This document shows, one piece after another, positions 1 to 7,852 of a stretch of DNA of 64,000 bases. Numbering within the stretch: position 1 is the stretch's first letter; each line of letters begins with the position of its first letter. The notes beneath the pieces are model-generated. The model made no database searches, was not told where the DNA came from, and saw only the letters and a program-made list of their open reading frames with translations. A program made the position numbers and the translations under genes. Source of the stretch: Chryseobacterium sp. CH25 (GTDB lineage Bacteria; Bacteroidota; Bacteroidia; Flavobacteriales; Weeksellaceae); contig NZ_NRQT01000002.1 in the NCBI RefSeq assembly GCF_004119455.1, forward strand, positions 379,501 to 443,500. Direction: 5' to 3'.

Positions 1-50
1 AATATGAATTGGAAGTTCTTTCAAATTTCTGCCATTTAATAAAGAACAAT

Positions 51-235
51 CATCTGTGTAAATCTGTGTAATCTGAGGTTAGAAAAGTTATCCACAATAT
101 CGGATTATGGAAAATGTGGAACAGTATCTAACATAAATATAGATAGTTATGAAATACGTTTATTAAAAGGCTTTTCAAGAATAAGTCTAATAAGTAGTGG
201 TGGAAAAGTTATCCACAATATCATATTATGAATTA
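51..235 (+). repeat. DnaA-box repeat unit A
   Basis: First of three related units. It starts with a catctgtg motif, then a box at 88-96, an inverted box-like site, a conserved middle part (ggcttttcaagaataagtc) and a second box at 209-217. It repeats 234 bp later with the same internal spacing. Confidence 0.85.
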
Positions 236-284
236 AAAACCCGTTCAGTCTTTTCAATTCAAAATTTGAACTTAAAAAAGTAAT

Positions 285-472
285 CATCTGTGTAAATCTA
301 TGTCATTCGTGGTCAAAAAAGTTATCCACAATATCAGGTTATGGAAAATGTGGAACAGTATCTTTCATAAATATAGATGGTTATGGAATAGGTCTGTTAA
401 AAGGCTTTTCAAGAATAAGTCTAATAAATTGAGGTGAAAAAGTTATCCACAATATCAAAATATGAATTAAAA
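285..472 (+). repeat. DnaA-box repeat unit B
   Basis: Second unit, nearly identical to unit A through the middle part, with boxes at 322-330 and 443-451. The A-to-B period is exactly 234 bp at both boxes. Confidence 0.85.
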
Positions 473-517
473 TCTTTTTAAAATTTCTTCAAATGACGAA
501 AACTACAGAGTTGTAAT

Positions 518-554
518 CTATCCTTGTCAAGGTTCTAAACCTTGACAAGGATAG
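518..554. repeat. Perfect 17-bp inverted repeat (hairpin)
   Basis: Arms at 518-534 and 538-554 are exact reverse complements around the 3-nt spacer cta. It begins where repeat unit B would hand over to the next 234-bp period, and about 149 extra bases separate unit B from unit C. It therefore looks like part of an insertion into a once regular array. It has no T-run, so it is not an obvious terminator, and it may belong to a dispersed palindromic repeat family. Confidence 0.8.
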
Positions 555-666
555 AAGGATGGAGAAACCTGACTGAAGTATTTAAAAAAAAGAATAAGTA
601 AATCGTATTTGAAAACCTTAAATGAATTAAAAGGCTTATTCAAAATTCAACACATTTAAAAAGCAA

Positions 667-855
667 CTATCTGTGGAAATTTGTATGATCTGTAGTCAAA
701 AAAGTTATCCACAATATGGGATTATGGAAAATGTGGAGCAGTATCTATCATAAATACAGATGGTTATAAAGTGACACTGCTAAAAGGTTTTTCAGGAATA
801 AGTCTAATTTCTGATGTGAAAAAGTTATCCACAATATGGAAATGTGAATTTGAAA
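667..855 (+). repeat. DnaA-box repeat unit C (diverged)
   Basis: Third unit, more diverged than A and B but with the same order of elements and boxes at 705-713 and 825-833. It lies 382-383 bp after unit B rather than 234 because of the hairpin-containing insertion. Confidence 0.8.
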
Positions 856-868
856 CGGTTTTTTAAAA

Positions 869-1630
869 TCACCACTTCTCAGTCAAATATTTCCAATATC
901 TTTTAGGAACATGCTGAACGTGAAGTTTCAAATTTTTTCTTTCTACAATATTGGTCTTTGTAAAGTATCGTTGCCAAAGCGTTTGATAATTTCTTTCCTC
1001 ATCATGAAACTTTTCCTGATAATTTTTAATTTCCAGTTTCTCATCCGGATAAAAGAAATCAGAAGTTTCCAGATCATAAAGAATTCCATAATTTCTTCGT
1101 AAATCATAGATCATCCATTTCTGATCCTGATAGCGATCACTAAAATGTTTTCTGATTAAGGGAAGAACATTGAAATCAGGATCTATTTTTGAAAAGAAAA
1201 TATCATCCTGCATTTTTTCAAAACGGACAAACGCGGTCATCCGATGACTTTCTCTGTCTACAGATTTACAGATTTTAGAAATCTTCATGATATCAGCATC
1301 CGCATAATTTTCAAGGATATTTTCTTCAGGATTCTTTACAGATTGTTTTACCGCAGATAATATGACTTTCTCCAATTCAGGATCTTCAGATAAAAAAACT
1401 TTTAAGAGCTTATGAATGCTTTGTTTTCCAAGGTTTTGTTCTAGTTTTTTTAATACTCTTTCGGATTTATCAGTTTGGGTGATAACCTCATGGATTTCAG
1501 CAAAAATATTTTCCTGATGAAATCTTTCTCTGGAAGTAATTTCTACGTCTTGATAACGATATTCAAAAACTTCAAATATCGCTGTAAAAAGGCCGTCAAA
1601 GCTGGCATCGTAGAGTAGAGTGGTCATCAT
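869..1630 (-). CDS. Putative DNA repair protein, TIGR03915 type
   Basis: A 253-aa soluble protein. The N-terminal LLYDASFDGLFTAIFEVFE and the C-terminal KLHVQHVPKRYWKYLTEKW match what I know of the TIGR03915 (DUF4130-like) family, which usually sits beside a radical-SAM DNA repair/modification protein. That partner is encoded just upstream on the same strand (2105-3364), with one small gene between. The biochemical role is not established; repair or modification is inferred from the family and pairing. Two Met codons (1630, 1627) could start it. Its 3' end abuts the DnaA-box region. Confidence 0.8.
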   Translation of the reverse strand: MMTTLLYDASFDGLFTAIFEVFEYRYQDVEITSRERFHQENIFAEIHEVITQTDKSERVLKKLEQNLGKQSIHKLLKVFLSEDPELEKVILSAVKQSVKNPEENILENYADADIMKISKICKSVDRESHRMTAFVRFEKMQDDIFFSKIDPDFNVLPLIRKHFSDRYQDQKWMIYDLRRNYGILYDLETSDFFYPDEKLEIKNYQEKFHDEERNYQTLWQRYFTKTNIVERKNLKLHVQHVPKRYWKYLTEKW

Positions 1631-1674
1631 TTAAAAACTATATAATTGGTCATTGCCATTATGAAGAAGAACTT

Positions 1675-2103
1675 CTATTTTTTATAACAGATTAATCTCA
1701 GCTCATTTTCATCAGTTTCGAGATGAAATTCTCCAATCATTTGTATGATTGCTGAGATTTTTTCCAAATCCTGTTCAGTGTCTTTAGCAATCGTTTTAGG
1801 AAATAAAAGATATTCTATTTCTTTATATTGAAGCCAGCCACCGAAAGAATTAATCCCTTCAAAAGCTGTATTCCAGTAATCGAATTCAAAGCTGCTGTTT
1901 TCATCCAGATATAATTCCCCAATGGTATCATTTTGAACCCTTTTGAATTGAATTTTCTTTATTTCATCCATATTATCCACAAGATGGTCAATAAGTTTGA
2001 TCCACTTAGCATTAGACATAAAGTGCTGAGAGAATTTTGAAATTTCCTTTTCAATATTTTTCATCAGGTGGTCGTTTGGATGGATAGATTTTTTATTTTT
2101 CAT
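1675..2103 (-). CDS. Hypothetical protein between two radical-SAM pair genes
   Basis: A 142-aa protein with no signal peptide or membrane segment; charged and probably cytoplasmic. The middle (NAKWIKLIDHLVDN, then SFGGWLQYKEIEYLLFPK) vaguely recalls the DUF6678 family, but this is not secure. It starts one base after the stop of the radical-SAM gene and ends 44 bp before the TIGR03915 gene, so the three are probably co-transcribed. In many genomes the two flanking genes are direct neighbours, so it may be an insertion or an accessory factor. Function unknown. Confidence 0.65.
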   Translation of the reverse strand: MKNKKSIHPNDHLMKNIEKEISKFSQHFMSNAKWIKLIDHLVDNMDEIKKIQFKRVQNDTIGELYLDENSSFEFDYWNTAFEGINSFGGWLQYKEIEYLLFPKTIAKDTEQDLEKISAIIQMIGEFHLETDENELRLICYKK

Positions 2104-2104
2104 A

Positions 2105-3364
2105 TTAAAATAAGCTCAGCTGTTGTGAAAATTGATTATGAAACTTTGAAGAGCTTCCTCCCACCAATAATCTTCTAAAGTTTTTATCGGTTAAATATTT
2201 CAGATAGGCATTACCAGCATTAAAATCAATAAAATATTTAGCTCTGTTGATGGATGTTCCTAATTGTCTTAAATGATCCAGGTTTAAAATCTGAAATCGC
2301 CTCGCGCTCACAATTTTTTGAGCAGACTTTACCCCAATTCCGGGAATTCTTAAAATCATCTGATAATCGGCAGTTTGAATATTGACAGGGAACTGATCCA
2401 GATGTCGCAATGCCCAACTCAGTTTTGGATCTACTTCCAAATCAAGAAAAGGAACATTGGGATCTAAAATTTCTTCAGCTTTAAAACCGTAAAATCTCAT
2501 TAGCCAATCAGACTGATACAATCTGTTTTCCCGAAGCATCGGAACTTCTGTAGTTAAAGAAGGAAGTCTGTTATCTTCTAGAACCGGAACATACCCGGAA
2601 TAATACACCCTTTTCAGATTAAAATTTTTATAAAAATGATCTGCCACCTTAATAATTTGTAAATCATTTTCATTGGTAGCTCCTACAATCATTTGAGTAG
2701 ATTGTCCTGCAGGAGCAAACTTAGGAACTTTCTTCAAAATCTTTTTTTCATCTTCATATTGGCTAATTCCTTTTTGGATATATCTCATAGGACTAATCAT
2801 ATCCTGTCTGTTCTTTTCAGGAGCTAATAATTTTAATCCGCTTTCTGTGGGAATTTCCAGATTTACAGAAAGTCTGTCTGCATATAAAGCTGCTTCCTGC
2901 ATTAGCTCATCACTGGCCCCGGGAATAGATTTTAAATGAATGTATCCGTTAAAGTTCTCTTCCAGACGCAGTTTTTTGGCAACCCGGACAAGTCTTTCCA
3001 TGGTTGTATCTGCATTTTTGAAAATTCCGGAACTCAGAAATAAACCTTCAATATAGTTTCTACGGTAGAAATTAATGGTAAGATCTACCACTTCTTCTAC
3101 TGTGAATGCAGCTCTTTTTATATCATTTGAACTTCTGGATACGCAATAAGCACAATCATAAATACAATGATTGGTCAATAAAATCTTAAGTAGGGAAACA
3201 CATCTGCCATCTTCTGTGTAGGTATGGCAGATTCCGCTTACAGAACTGTCTCCCAAAGCCCCTTTTTTATTTTTCCTTGTTCCTCCGCTTGATGAGCATG
3301 AAACATCATACTTTGCGGCATCAGCAAGGATTTCAAGTTTTTCTTTAAGGCGGTCAAAATTCAT
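2105..3364 (-). CDS. Putative DNA modification/repair radical SAM protein
   Basis: A 419-aa protein with a radical-SAM cluster motif C-x3-C-x2-C (CIYDCAYC, about residues 67-74) that binds the [4Fe-4S] cluster cleaving S-adenosylmethionine. Near the C-terminus (about 340-355) is a helix-hairpin-helix-like segment, ILRIPGIGVKSAQKIVSAR, typical of DNA-binding repair proteins. Length and domain order match the TIGR03916 family, the partner of TIGR03915. It is first in a three-gene minus-strand operon. The substrate is unknown; a DNA role is inferred from the HhH motif and family. Confidence 0.85.
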   Translation of the reverse strand: MNFDRLKEKLEILADAAKYDVSCSSSGGTRKNKKGALGDSSVSGICHTYTEDGRCVSLLKILLTNHCIYDCAYCVSRSSNDIKRAAFTVEEVVDLTINFYRRNYIEGLFLSSGIFKNADTTMERLVRVAKKLRLEENFNGYIHLKSIPGASDELMQEAALYADRLSVNLEIPTESGLKLLAPEKNRQDMISPMRYIQKGISQYEDEKKILKKVPKFAPAGQSTQMIVGATNENDLQIIKVADHFYKNFNLKRVYYSGYVPVLEDNRLPSLTTEVPMLRENRLYQSDWLMRFYGFKAEEILDPNVPFLDLEVDPKLSWALRHLDQFPVNIQTADYQMILRIPGIGVKSAQKIVSARRFQILNLDHLRQLGTSINRAKYFIDFNAGNAYLKYLTDKNFRRLLVGGSSSKFHNQFSQQLSLF

Positions 3365-3520
3365 ACTGTAAATGATTTGATATTATTTGTATCAATTGTT
3401 GTTTTAAAATTTGTTCAAATTTAATTCCAAAATTGATAAATGTCAACCTTTTTTCATAGAAGTTATCAACAAAAAAGACTCTCAAAATCATTATATTTAC
3501 GCCTCATTAAAGTTTATATC

Positions 3521-4849
3521 ATGAACCATAAACCCATCGAAGGTTTTTCCAAGCTTCCAAAGCAAGGGAAAATCGACTGGCTTGTAAACGAATATCTTGA
3601 AGGTAACCAGGAATATCAAAATATATTAAAACAATATTGGAATGAAGATGCGGATCTTCAGAAGCTTCACGAAGAGTTTTCTGAAAATACAATTTCCAAT
3701 TTCTATATGCCGTACGGAATTGCTCCGAACTTTTTAATTGACGGAAAACTGTTGGCACTGCCAATGGCTGTTGAAGAAAGTTCAGTAGTGGCAGCAGCTT
3801 CCAAAGCTGCAAAATTCTGGATTGATAAAGGTGGTTTTAAAACAACCATCATCAATACTGAAAAACTGGGACACACTCACTTTATGTTCAGTGTTGAGCC
3901 ACATAAATTATTACACTTCTTTAATTTCAGTTTAAAGAAAAAATTACTTGAATCTACAGAAGAAATCACTGCAAATATGAGAAAACGCGGTGGTGGAATT
4001 CTGAACATCAGTCTGGTGGATAAAACTGCAGAAATGCCGAATTACTATCAGTTGAAAGCAAGTTTTGATACCGTAGATTCAATGGGTGCTAATTTTATCA
4101 ATTCATGTCTTGAACAGTTCGGAAAAACATTGAGACAGGAAGTAGCAACCAGCGAAGATTTCACCCAGGAAGAAAAGAATTCATTACAGATCGTGATGAA
4201 TATCCTTTCCAACTTTACTCCTGATTGTGTTGTAAGAGCTGAGGTTTCATGTAAAATGGAAGACCTGAAGGATGATAGCGGAATTTCTCCTGAAGAATTT
4301 GCTTCTAAATTTAAACAGGCTGTAACAATTGCTGAAATTGAACCTTACCGTGCAACCACTCACAATAAAGGAGTTATGAATGGGGTAGATGCTGTTGTGA
4401 TTGCAACAGGAAACGATTTCAGAGCAACTGAAGCCTGTGCTCATGCATATGCTGCAAGGGACGGACAGTACAGATCTTTAACACACTGTACAACAGATAA
4501 TGGAGTTTTCAGATTCTGGATAGATCTTCCGATTTCTGTAGGAGTAGTAGGAGGATTAACTAATCTTCACCCACTGGTAAAATTCTCTTTAGCATTGCTT
4601 GGAAAGCCGTCTGCTCAGGAATTAATGAGTATTTTGGCTGTTTCAGGACTGGCTCAGAATTTTGCTGCGTTACGTTCATTAGTAACAACAGGAATCCAAA
4701 AAGGGCACATGAAAATGCATTTACTGAATATTCTGAACCAATTAGGCGCTACAGAAGAAGAGAAACAGCATTTTGTGACTTACTTCAAAGATAAGACGGT
4801 GAGTCATCATGAGGTAATTAATGAGTTTAACAGAATGAGAGGAAACTAA
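3521..4849 (+). CDS. Hydroxymethylglutaryl-CoA reductase, class II
   Basis: A 442-aa enzyme interconverting HMG-CoA and mevalonate; in flavobacteria it supplies the mevalonate route to isoprenoids although databases call the class degradative. Diagnostic segments are ENTISNFYMPYGIAPNFLIDG (55-75), the catalytic EE in PMAVEESSVV (81-90), DSMGANFIN (186-194) and NGVDAVVIATGNDFRA (about 285-300). The frame is open from 3440, but the ATG at 3521 (MNHKPIEGF) is the normal family start and the extra 27 residues look non-coding. It opens an operon: its stop overlaps the ATG of the next gene (TAATG). Confidence 0.92.
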   Translation: MNHKPIEGFSKLPKQGKIDWLVNEYLEGNQEYQNILKQYWNEDADLQKLHEEFSENTISNFYMPYGIAPNFLIDGKLLALPMAVEESSVVAAASKAAKFWIDKGGFKTTIINTEKLGHTHFMFSVEPHKLLHFFNFSLKKKLLESTEEITANMRKRGGGILNISLVDKTAEMPNYYQLKASFDTVDSMGANFINSCLEQFGKTLRQEVATSEDFTQEEKNSLQIVMNILSNFTPDCVVRAEVSCKMEDLKDDSGISPEEFASKFKQAVTIAEIEPYRATTHNKGVMNGVDAVVIATGNDFRATEACAHAYAARDGQYRSLTHCTTDNGVFRFWIDLPISVGVVGGLTNLHPLVKFSLALLGKPSAQELMSILAVSGLAQNFAALRSLVTTGIQKGHMKMHLLNILNQLGATEEEKQHFVTYFKDKTVSHHEVINEFNRMRGN

Positions 4850-5016
4850 TGTTACAGATTATCCTGCCTATCATATTTCTGATCTTTGGATTCTTTTTGA
4901 AGAAAACTACTTCACCAGGTTTTCAGAGTTCCAAGAGATTTGCCAACATGTTTATCATATTGGGGATCTCTACTTTAGTGGCTAAGTTTATTTTAATGTA
5001 TTTAAAATCAAAATAG
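4849..5016 (+). CDS. Small two-helix membrane protein (55 aa)
   Basis: A 55-aa ORF whose ATG overlaps the HMG-CoA reductase stop and whose TAG overlaps the GTG start of the next gene, so it is translationally coupled on both sides. The protein begins MLQIILPIIFLIFGFFLKK, has a short basic polar stretch (SSKRFA), then a second helix, MFIILGISTLVAKFILMYL, ending KSK. Two transmembrane helices with positive loops are clear. I recognise no family. The two overlaps argue strongly that it is real despite its size. Confidence 0.75.
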   Translation: MLQIILPIIFLIFGFFLKKTTSPGFQSSKRFANMFIILGISTLVAKFILMYLKSK

Positions 5017-6101
5017 TGAAAAAGAGTGTCTTGGTTTTTATGCTGATTTCGGGGTTGAGTTTTTCACAGAAAAGCTTAAAAGTATCGGATTTGCAGCCAA
5101 AAACCGAAGACTCCACTTTTCCGGTGATTTCCTATGCTGAGAATCCTTTAGTAGAAAATAAAATTAATACATTCCTGCAAGTGAATGAATTGGAGTATGT
5201 TCCCAATTCAGGCTCTAATCCTTTTAAACTGGTCTCTACAGGAACAACATCTTATTCTAACTATGTTTATTTCTATAGTTGGGAAAAGTTGGAAACACCT
5301 AAAAATATTCTGAGTATTGGGATGGACGGTGAAGCTTCAGGAGCTTATCCTGAAAACTTTTCGGTTTGGAAGAACTTTGATCTGAGAACCGGGAATTTTA
5401 TCAATATTCAGGATCTGTTTCAGGCCAGTTCAGTGAAAACAATAGAACGGTTGCTTGGAGAAAAGGTAAAGAAAAGAGTGAATGACTTTCTTGTTGAATT
5501 GAAGTCTGAAAAAAATCCACCTGAAGAAACGCAGGAACAGATTGGTTTATATGAAGAGTGTTCTACAGAGCAATCTTTGGAATATATCCAATATTTTTTT
5601 GGAAAAGACAGGCTGACATTTGTGGCAGGAAGATGTTCCAACCATGCTATGAGAGCTTTGGACGATCTTGGAAGCCACAAACTGGAATTGACGTATAAGG
5701 AATTAGAAAAATACTGGAGTCCTTATGCCAGAAATCTACTTAACGGATCCAATAAAGTGGAAAAAACCAGTTTCAGAAATAAGCTGTACAAAGGGAAAAT
5801 TGATGGAAAATATCCCATTACGGTTTTAGTAAGCCGTTTCTATCCGGCTGATAATTCCTCAGAACTCAGTTCTTTTAATGCAGAATATTGGTATGATAAA
5901 AATAAAAAACTGATTCAATGGGACGGGCAAATGAAAGGGAATCATATTTCTATTACAGAAAATGACCATTATGATGATGCTACGAATCAATGGATTCCGA
6001 GAGCATTTGTAGAAGCAGATATGAACGGGAATAAAATTTCCGGAACCTGGCAGGACTATAAAACAAAGAAAAATTTAAGTATAGAACTAGAAGAATTATA
6101 A
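5016..6101 (+). CDS. Secreted protein, DUF3298-like
   Basis: A 361-aa protein starting at a GTG that overlaps the previous TAG. The N-terminus (KKSVLVFMLISGLSFSQK) is a Sec signal peptide with probable cleavage after SFS, so it is periplasmic or surface-exposed. The part around 85-145 (MDGEASGAYPENFSVWKNFDLRTGNFINIQDLF) resembles DUF3298/RsiV-like domains, with Gly-Ala-rich and FDL-x-TG motifs. The C-terminal 120 residues (FYPADNSSELSSFNAEYWYDKNKKL) form a second, beta-rich region. Function unknown. It is third in the HMGR operon, 1 nt from the next gene. Confidence 0.7.
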   Translation: MKKSVLVFMLISGLSFSQKSLKVSDLQPKTEDSTFPVISYAENPLVENKINTFLQVNELEYVPNSGSNPFKLVSTGTTSYSNYVYFYSWEKLETPKNILSIGMDGEASGAYPENFSVWKNFDLRTGNFINIQDLFQASSVKTIERLLGEKVKKRVNDFLVELKSEKNPPEETQEQIGLYEECSTEQSLEYIQYFFGKDRLTFVAGRCSNHAMRALDDLGSHKLELTYKELEKYWSPYARNLLNGSNKVEKTSFRNKLYKGKIDGKYPITVLVSRFYPADNSSELSSFNAEYWYDKNKKLIQWDGQMKGNHISITENDHYDDATNQWIPRAFVEADMNGNKISGTWQDYKTKKNLSIELEEL

Positions 6102-6102
6102 A

Positions 6103-6489
6103 ATGAAAACAATTACCTTAGTTTTTGGAGCGGTTTACGGAATGGTATCTGTAATTCTGGGTGCATTCGGAGCACATGCTTTAAAGAAAATATTAGCTGT
6201 GGAAAGACTGGAAAGTTTTGAAACAGGAGTACGGTATCAGATGTATGCAGCTTTTTTCCTGCTGATTATCGGGTATATTTTAAAATTTGAAACGTCTGCT
6301 GAAAGATGGACATCCATTTTAATGATTGCAGGAACACTTTTATTCTCAGTGAGTATTTATTTTCTGAGTATGCAGGATTATTTAGGAATGAATCTTAAAT
6401 TTTTAGGACCTATCACTCCGCTTGGAGGTCTGATGATGATCTTAAGCTGGGGGATGCTGATTCTTTATTTTGCTAAAAACAAAATCTAA
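6103..6489 (+). CDS. DUF423 family inner-membrane protein
   Basis: A 128-aa protein with four predicted helices. The N-terminal GAVYGMVSVILGAFGAHAL followed by ETGVRYQMYAAFFLL is the hallmark of the DUF423 (YgdD-type) family, and the C-terminal LGPITPLGGLMMILSWG fits as well. The family has no established biochemical role. It begins 1 nt after the secreted-protein stop and ends 2 nt before the channel gene, so it belongs to the same transcript. Confidence 0.88.
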   Translation: MKTITLVFGAVYGMVSVILGAFGAHALKKILAVERLESFETGVRYQMYAAFFLLIIGYILKFETSAERWTSILMIAGTLLFSVSIYFLSMQDYLGMNLKFLGPITPLGGLMMILSWGMLILYFAKNKI

Positions 6490-6491
6490 GA

Positions 6492-7769
6492 ATGAAAATT
6501 AATAGGAGAAGGCGGCTTATAAGAACATTTAACCTATTAGATCAACCTATAAAGTTTAATCCGTTCGTATTCAGCCGTACTTTTTTCATGTGGGCCTTTA
6601 CAGGTCTGATAGGAGGTATTATTGCCGGTGGATACTGGATTGTACTGGAGCATTTTACTGAGTTTTTAGCTCACTTTCAAGGTTGGCAGGTTATTCCTAC
6701 TATGGCTATTTGTGGTTTGCTGGCCGGGTTGGTGATCCACTTTATCGGAGATCCCGGAGAAATTCACCTGATTGTAAATAATATCAGGTTCAATAAAGGA
6801 AAGCTGGAACCCAAAAATAATCCATCCATGATTCTTTCATCGCTTTTTTGTGTGGCATCAGGAGGAAGTTTGGGACCTGAAGCTCCTTTGGTACAGGTTA
6901 CGGGATCTACAGGAACGTGGCTCGGAAAAATCTTCAGATTAAAAGGTGAAGAACTGCGCTCACTAAGCATTGCCGGGATGGCTTCAGGCTTTACGGCTCT
7001 TTTTGGAGCACCACTTGGAGGAAGTCTTTTTTCCCTGGAAATTCTGCATCACAAACATGCGGTTGAATATTATAAAGCCATTATTCCGGCATTGGTAGCA
7101 AGCTGTTTCAGTTATCTGATGTTTGCTTTGATTATTCATCTGGGAATTGGAGCGACATGGGATTTGAAAGCTTACCATTATACCGGAGTGTATGACTTTT
7201 TATACGCAACCTTATTTGGTATTGTAGGAACCCTTTTCGGTTGGATTTTCATCTTCGTAGTAAAGTTTTTTAAAAAGATTTTTGAATACAGAAAGTTTCC
7301 GATCTACATCAAAACATTAGTGGGAGGGATTATTTTAGGAATTATTGCTTACAATTTTCCCATCACTAGATACTTCGGACACAATGAAATCAATCAGTTA
7401 ATCGGAGGAAACTTCGGATTGAATTTTCTGATTCTGGTTTTGGTCTTTAAAATAGTTGCGATTGCTGTTACGGTAACTTCAGGCTGGAGAGGAGGTTTTA
7501 TCATTCCTCTGTTCTTTGTAGGAACAACGTTGGGATTAATTATTCATAATTTATTTCCAAGTGTTGACACTACTTTGGCCATTGTAAGTTGTATGGCAGC
7601 CATTAATGCCTGTGTAACAAGAACTCCGATGAGTACCACCATTATTTTGGGAACACTTACTGGGTTTACTTATTTTGTTCCGATATTGTTTGCAAGTCTG
7701 ACGGGATATTTCTTAGCTCCAAAGATCCCATTTATTGGATCTCAGTCTGAAAAATTAGCGGAAGAGTAA
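6492..7769 (+). CDS. ClC-family chloride channel or transporter
   Basis: A 425-aa polytopic membrane protein. Selectivity-filter motifs of the ClC family are present: SGGSLGPEAPLVQ (the GxGPExP element, about 117-129), GASGFTALFGAPLGGSLFSLE-like sequence (about 161-185, seen as GMASGFTALFGAPLGG), and GWRGGFIIPLFFVG (about 335-348). It has the full transmembrane core without C-terminal CBS domains. Ion-channel versus H+/Cl- exchanger activity cannot be settled by reading. It is the last gene of the HMGR operon and faces a terminator at 7821-7847. Confidence 0.9.
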   Translation: MKINRRRRLIRTFNLLDQPIKFNPFVFSRTFFMWAFTGLIGGIIAGGYWIVLEHFTEFLAHFQGWQVIPTMAICGLLAGLVIHFIGDPGEIHLIVNNIRFNKGKLEPKNNPSMILSSLFCVASGGSLGPEAPLVQVTGSTGTWLGKIFRLKGEELRSLSIAGMASGFTALFGAPLGGSLFSLEILHHKHAVEYYKAIIPALVASCFSYLMFALIIHLGIGATWDLKAYHYTGVYDFLYATLFGIVGTLFGWIFIFVVKFFKKIFEYRKFPIYIKTLVGGIILGIIAYNFPITRYFGHNEINQLIGGNFGLNFLILVLVFKIVAIAVTVTSGWRGGFIIPLFFVGTTLGLIIHNLFPSVDTTLAIVSCMAAINACVTRTPMSTTIILGTLTGFTYFVPILFASLTGYFLAPKIPFIGSQSEKLAEE

Positions 7770-7820
7770 TCATCATTAATGATAAAATTATGTCTGATTC
7801 ATTTTAAAGATCAGAAATAA

Positions 7821-7847
7821 AAAAGTTCAGGAAATCCCTGAACTTTT
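7821..7847. terminator. Bidirectional intrinsic terminator
   Basis: Stem AAAAGTTCAGG (7821-7831), loop aaat, then the exact complement to 7847 followed by T-rich sequence. It lies between convergent genes (ClC on +, TolC on -) with A and T runs on both sides, so it can serve both. Confidence 0.85.
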
Positions 7848-7852
7848 TTGTT

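Larger units (their letters stand above)
51..855. other. oriC?: Candidate replication origin or DnaA-binding cluster
   Basis: This gene-free stretch holds six perfect copies of the DnaA box TTATCCACA, all on the + strand, at 88-96, 209-217, 322-330, 443-451, 705-713 and 825-833. They come in three pairs whose members are 120-121 bp apart, inside a repeated unit of about 190 bp. Each unit also carries one inverted, imperfect box (TGTGGAACA or TGTGGAGCA) about 20 bp after the first box. Regular spacing, uniform orientation and AT-richness fit a bacterial oriC. A DnaA-titration locus or an unrelated intergenic repeat family remain possible, and dnaA is not in the window. The array may continue left of base 1. 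Confidence 0.5.

Noticed and set aside
51..855. CRISPR array
   Set aside because: Repeats are about 190 bp, irregularly spaced and imperfect, with no short repeat/spacer pattern and no cas genes.
3440..3520. N-terminal extension of HMG-CoA reductase
   Set aside because: Residues upstream of MNHKPIEGF are basic and unlike the family, and the promoter-like DNA overlaps them.
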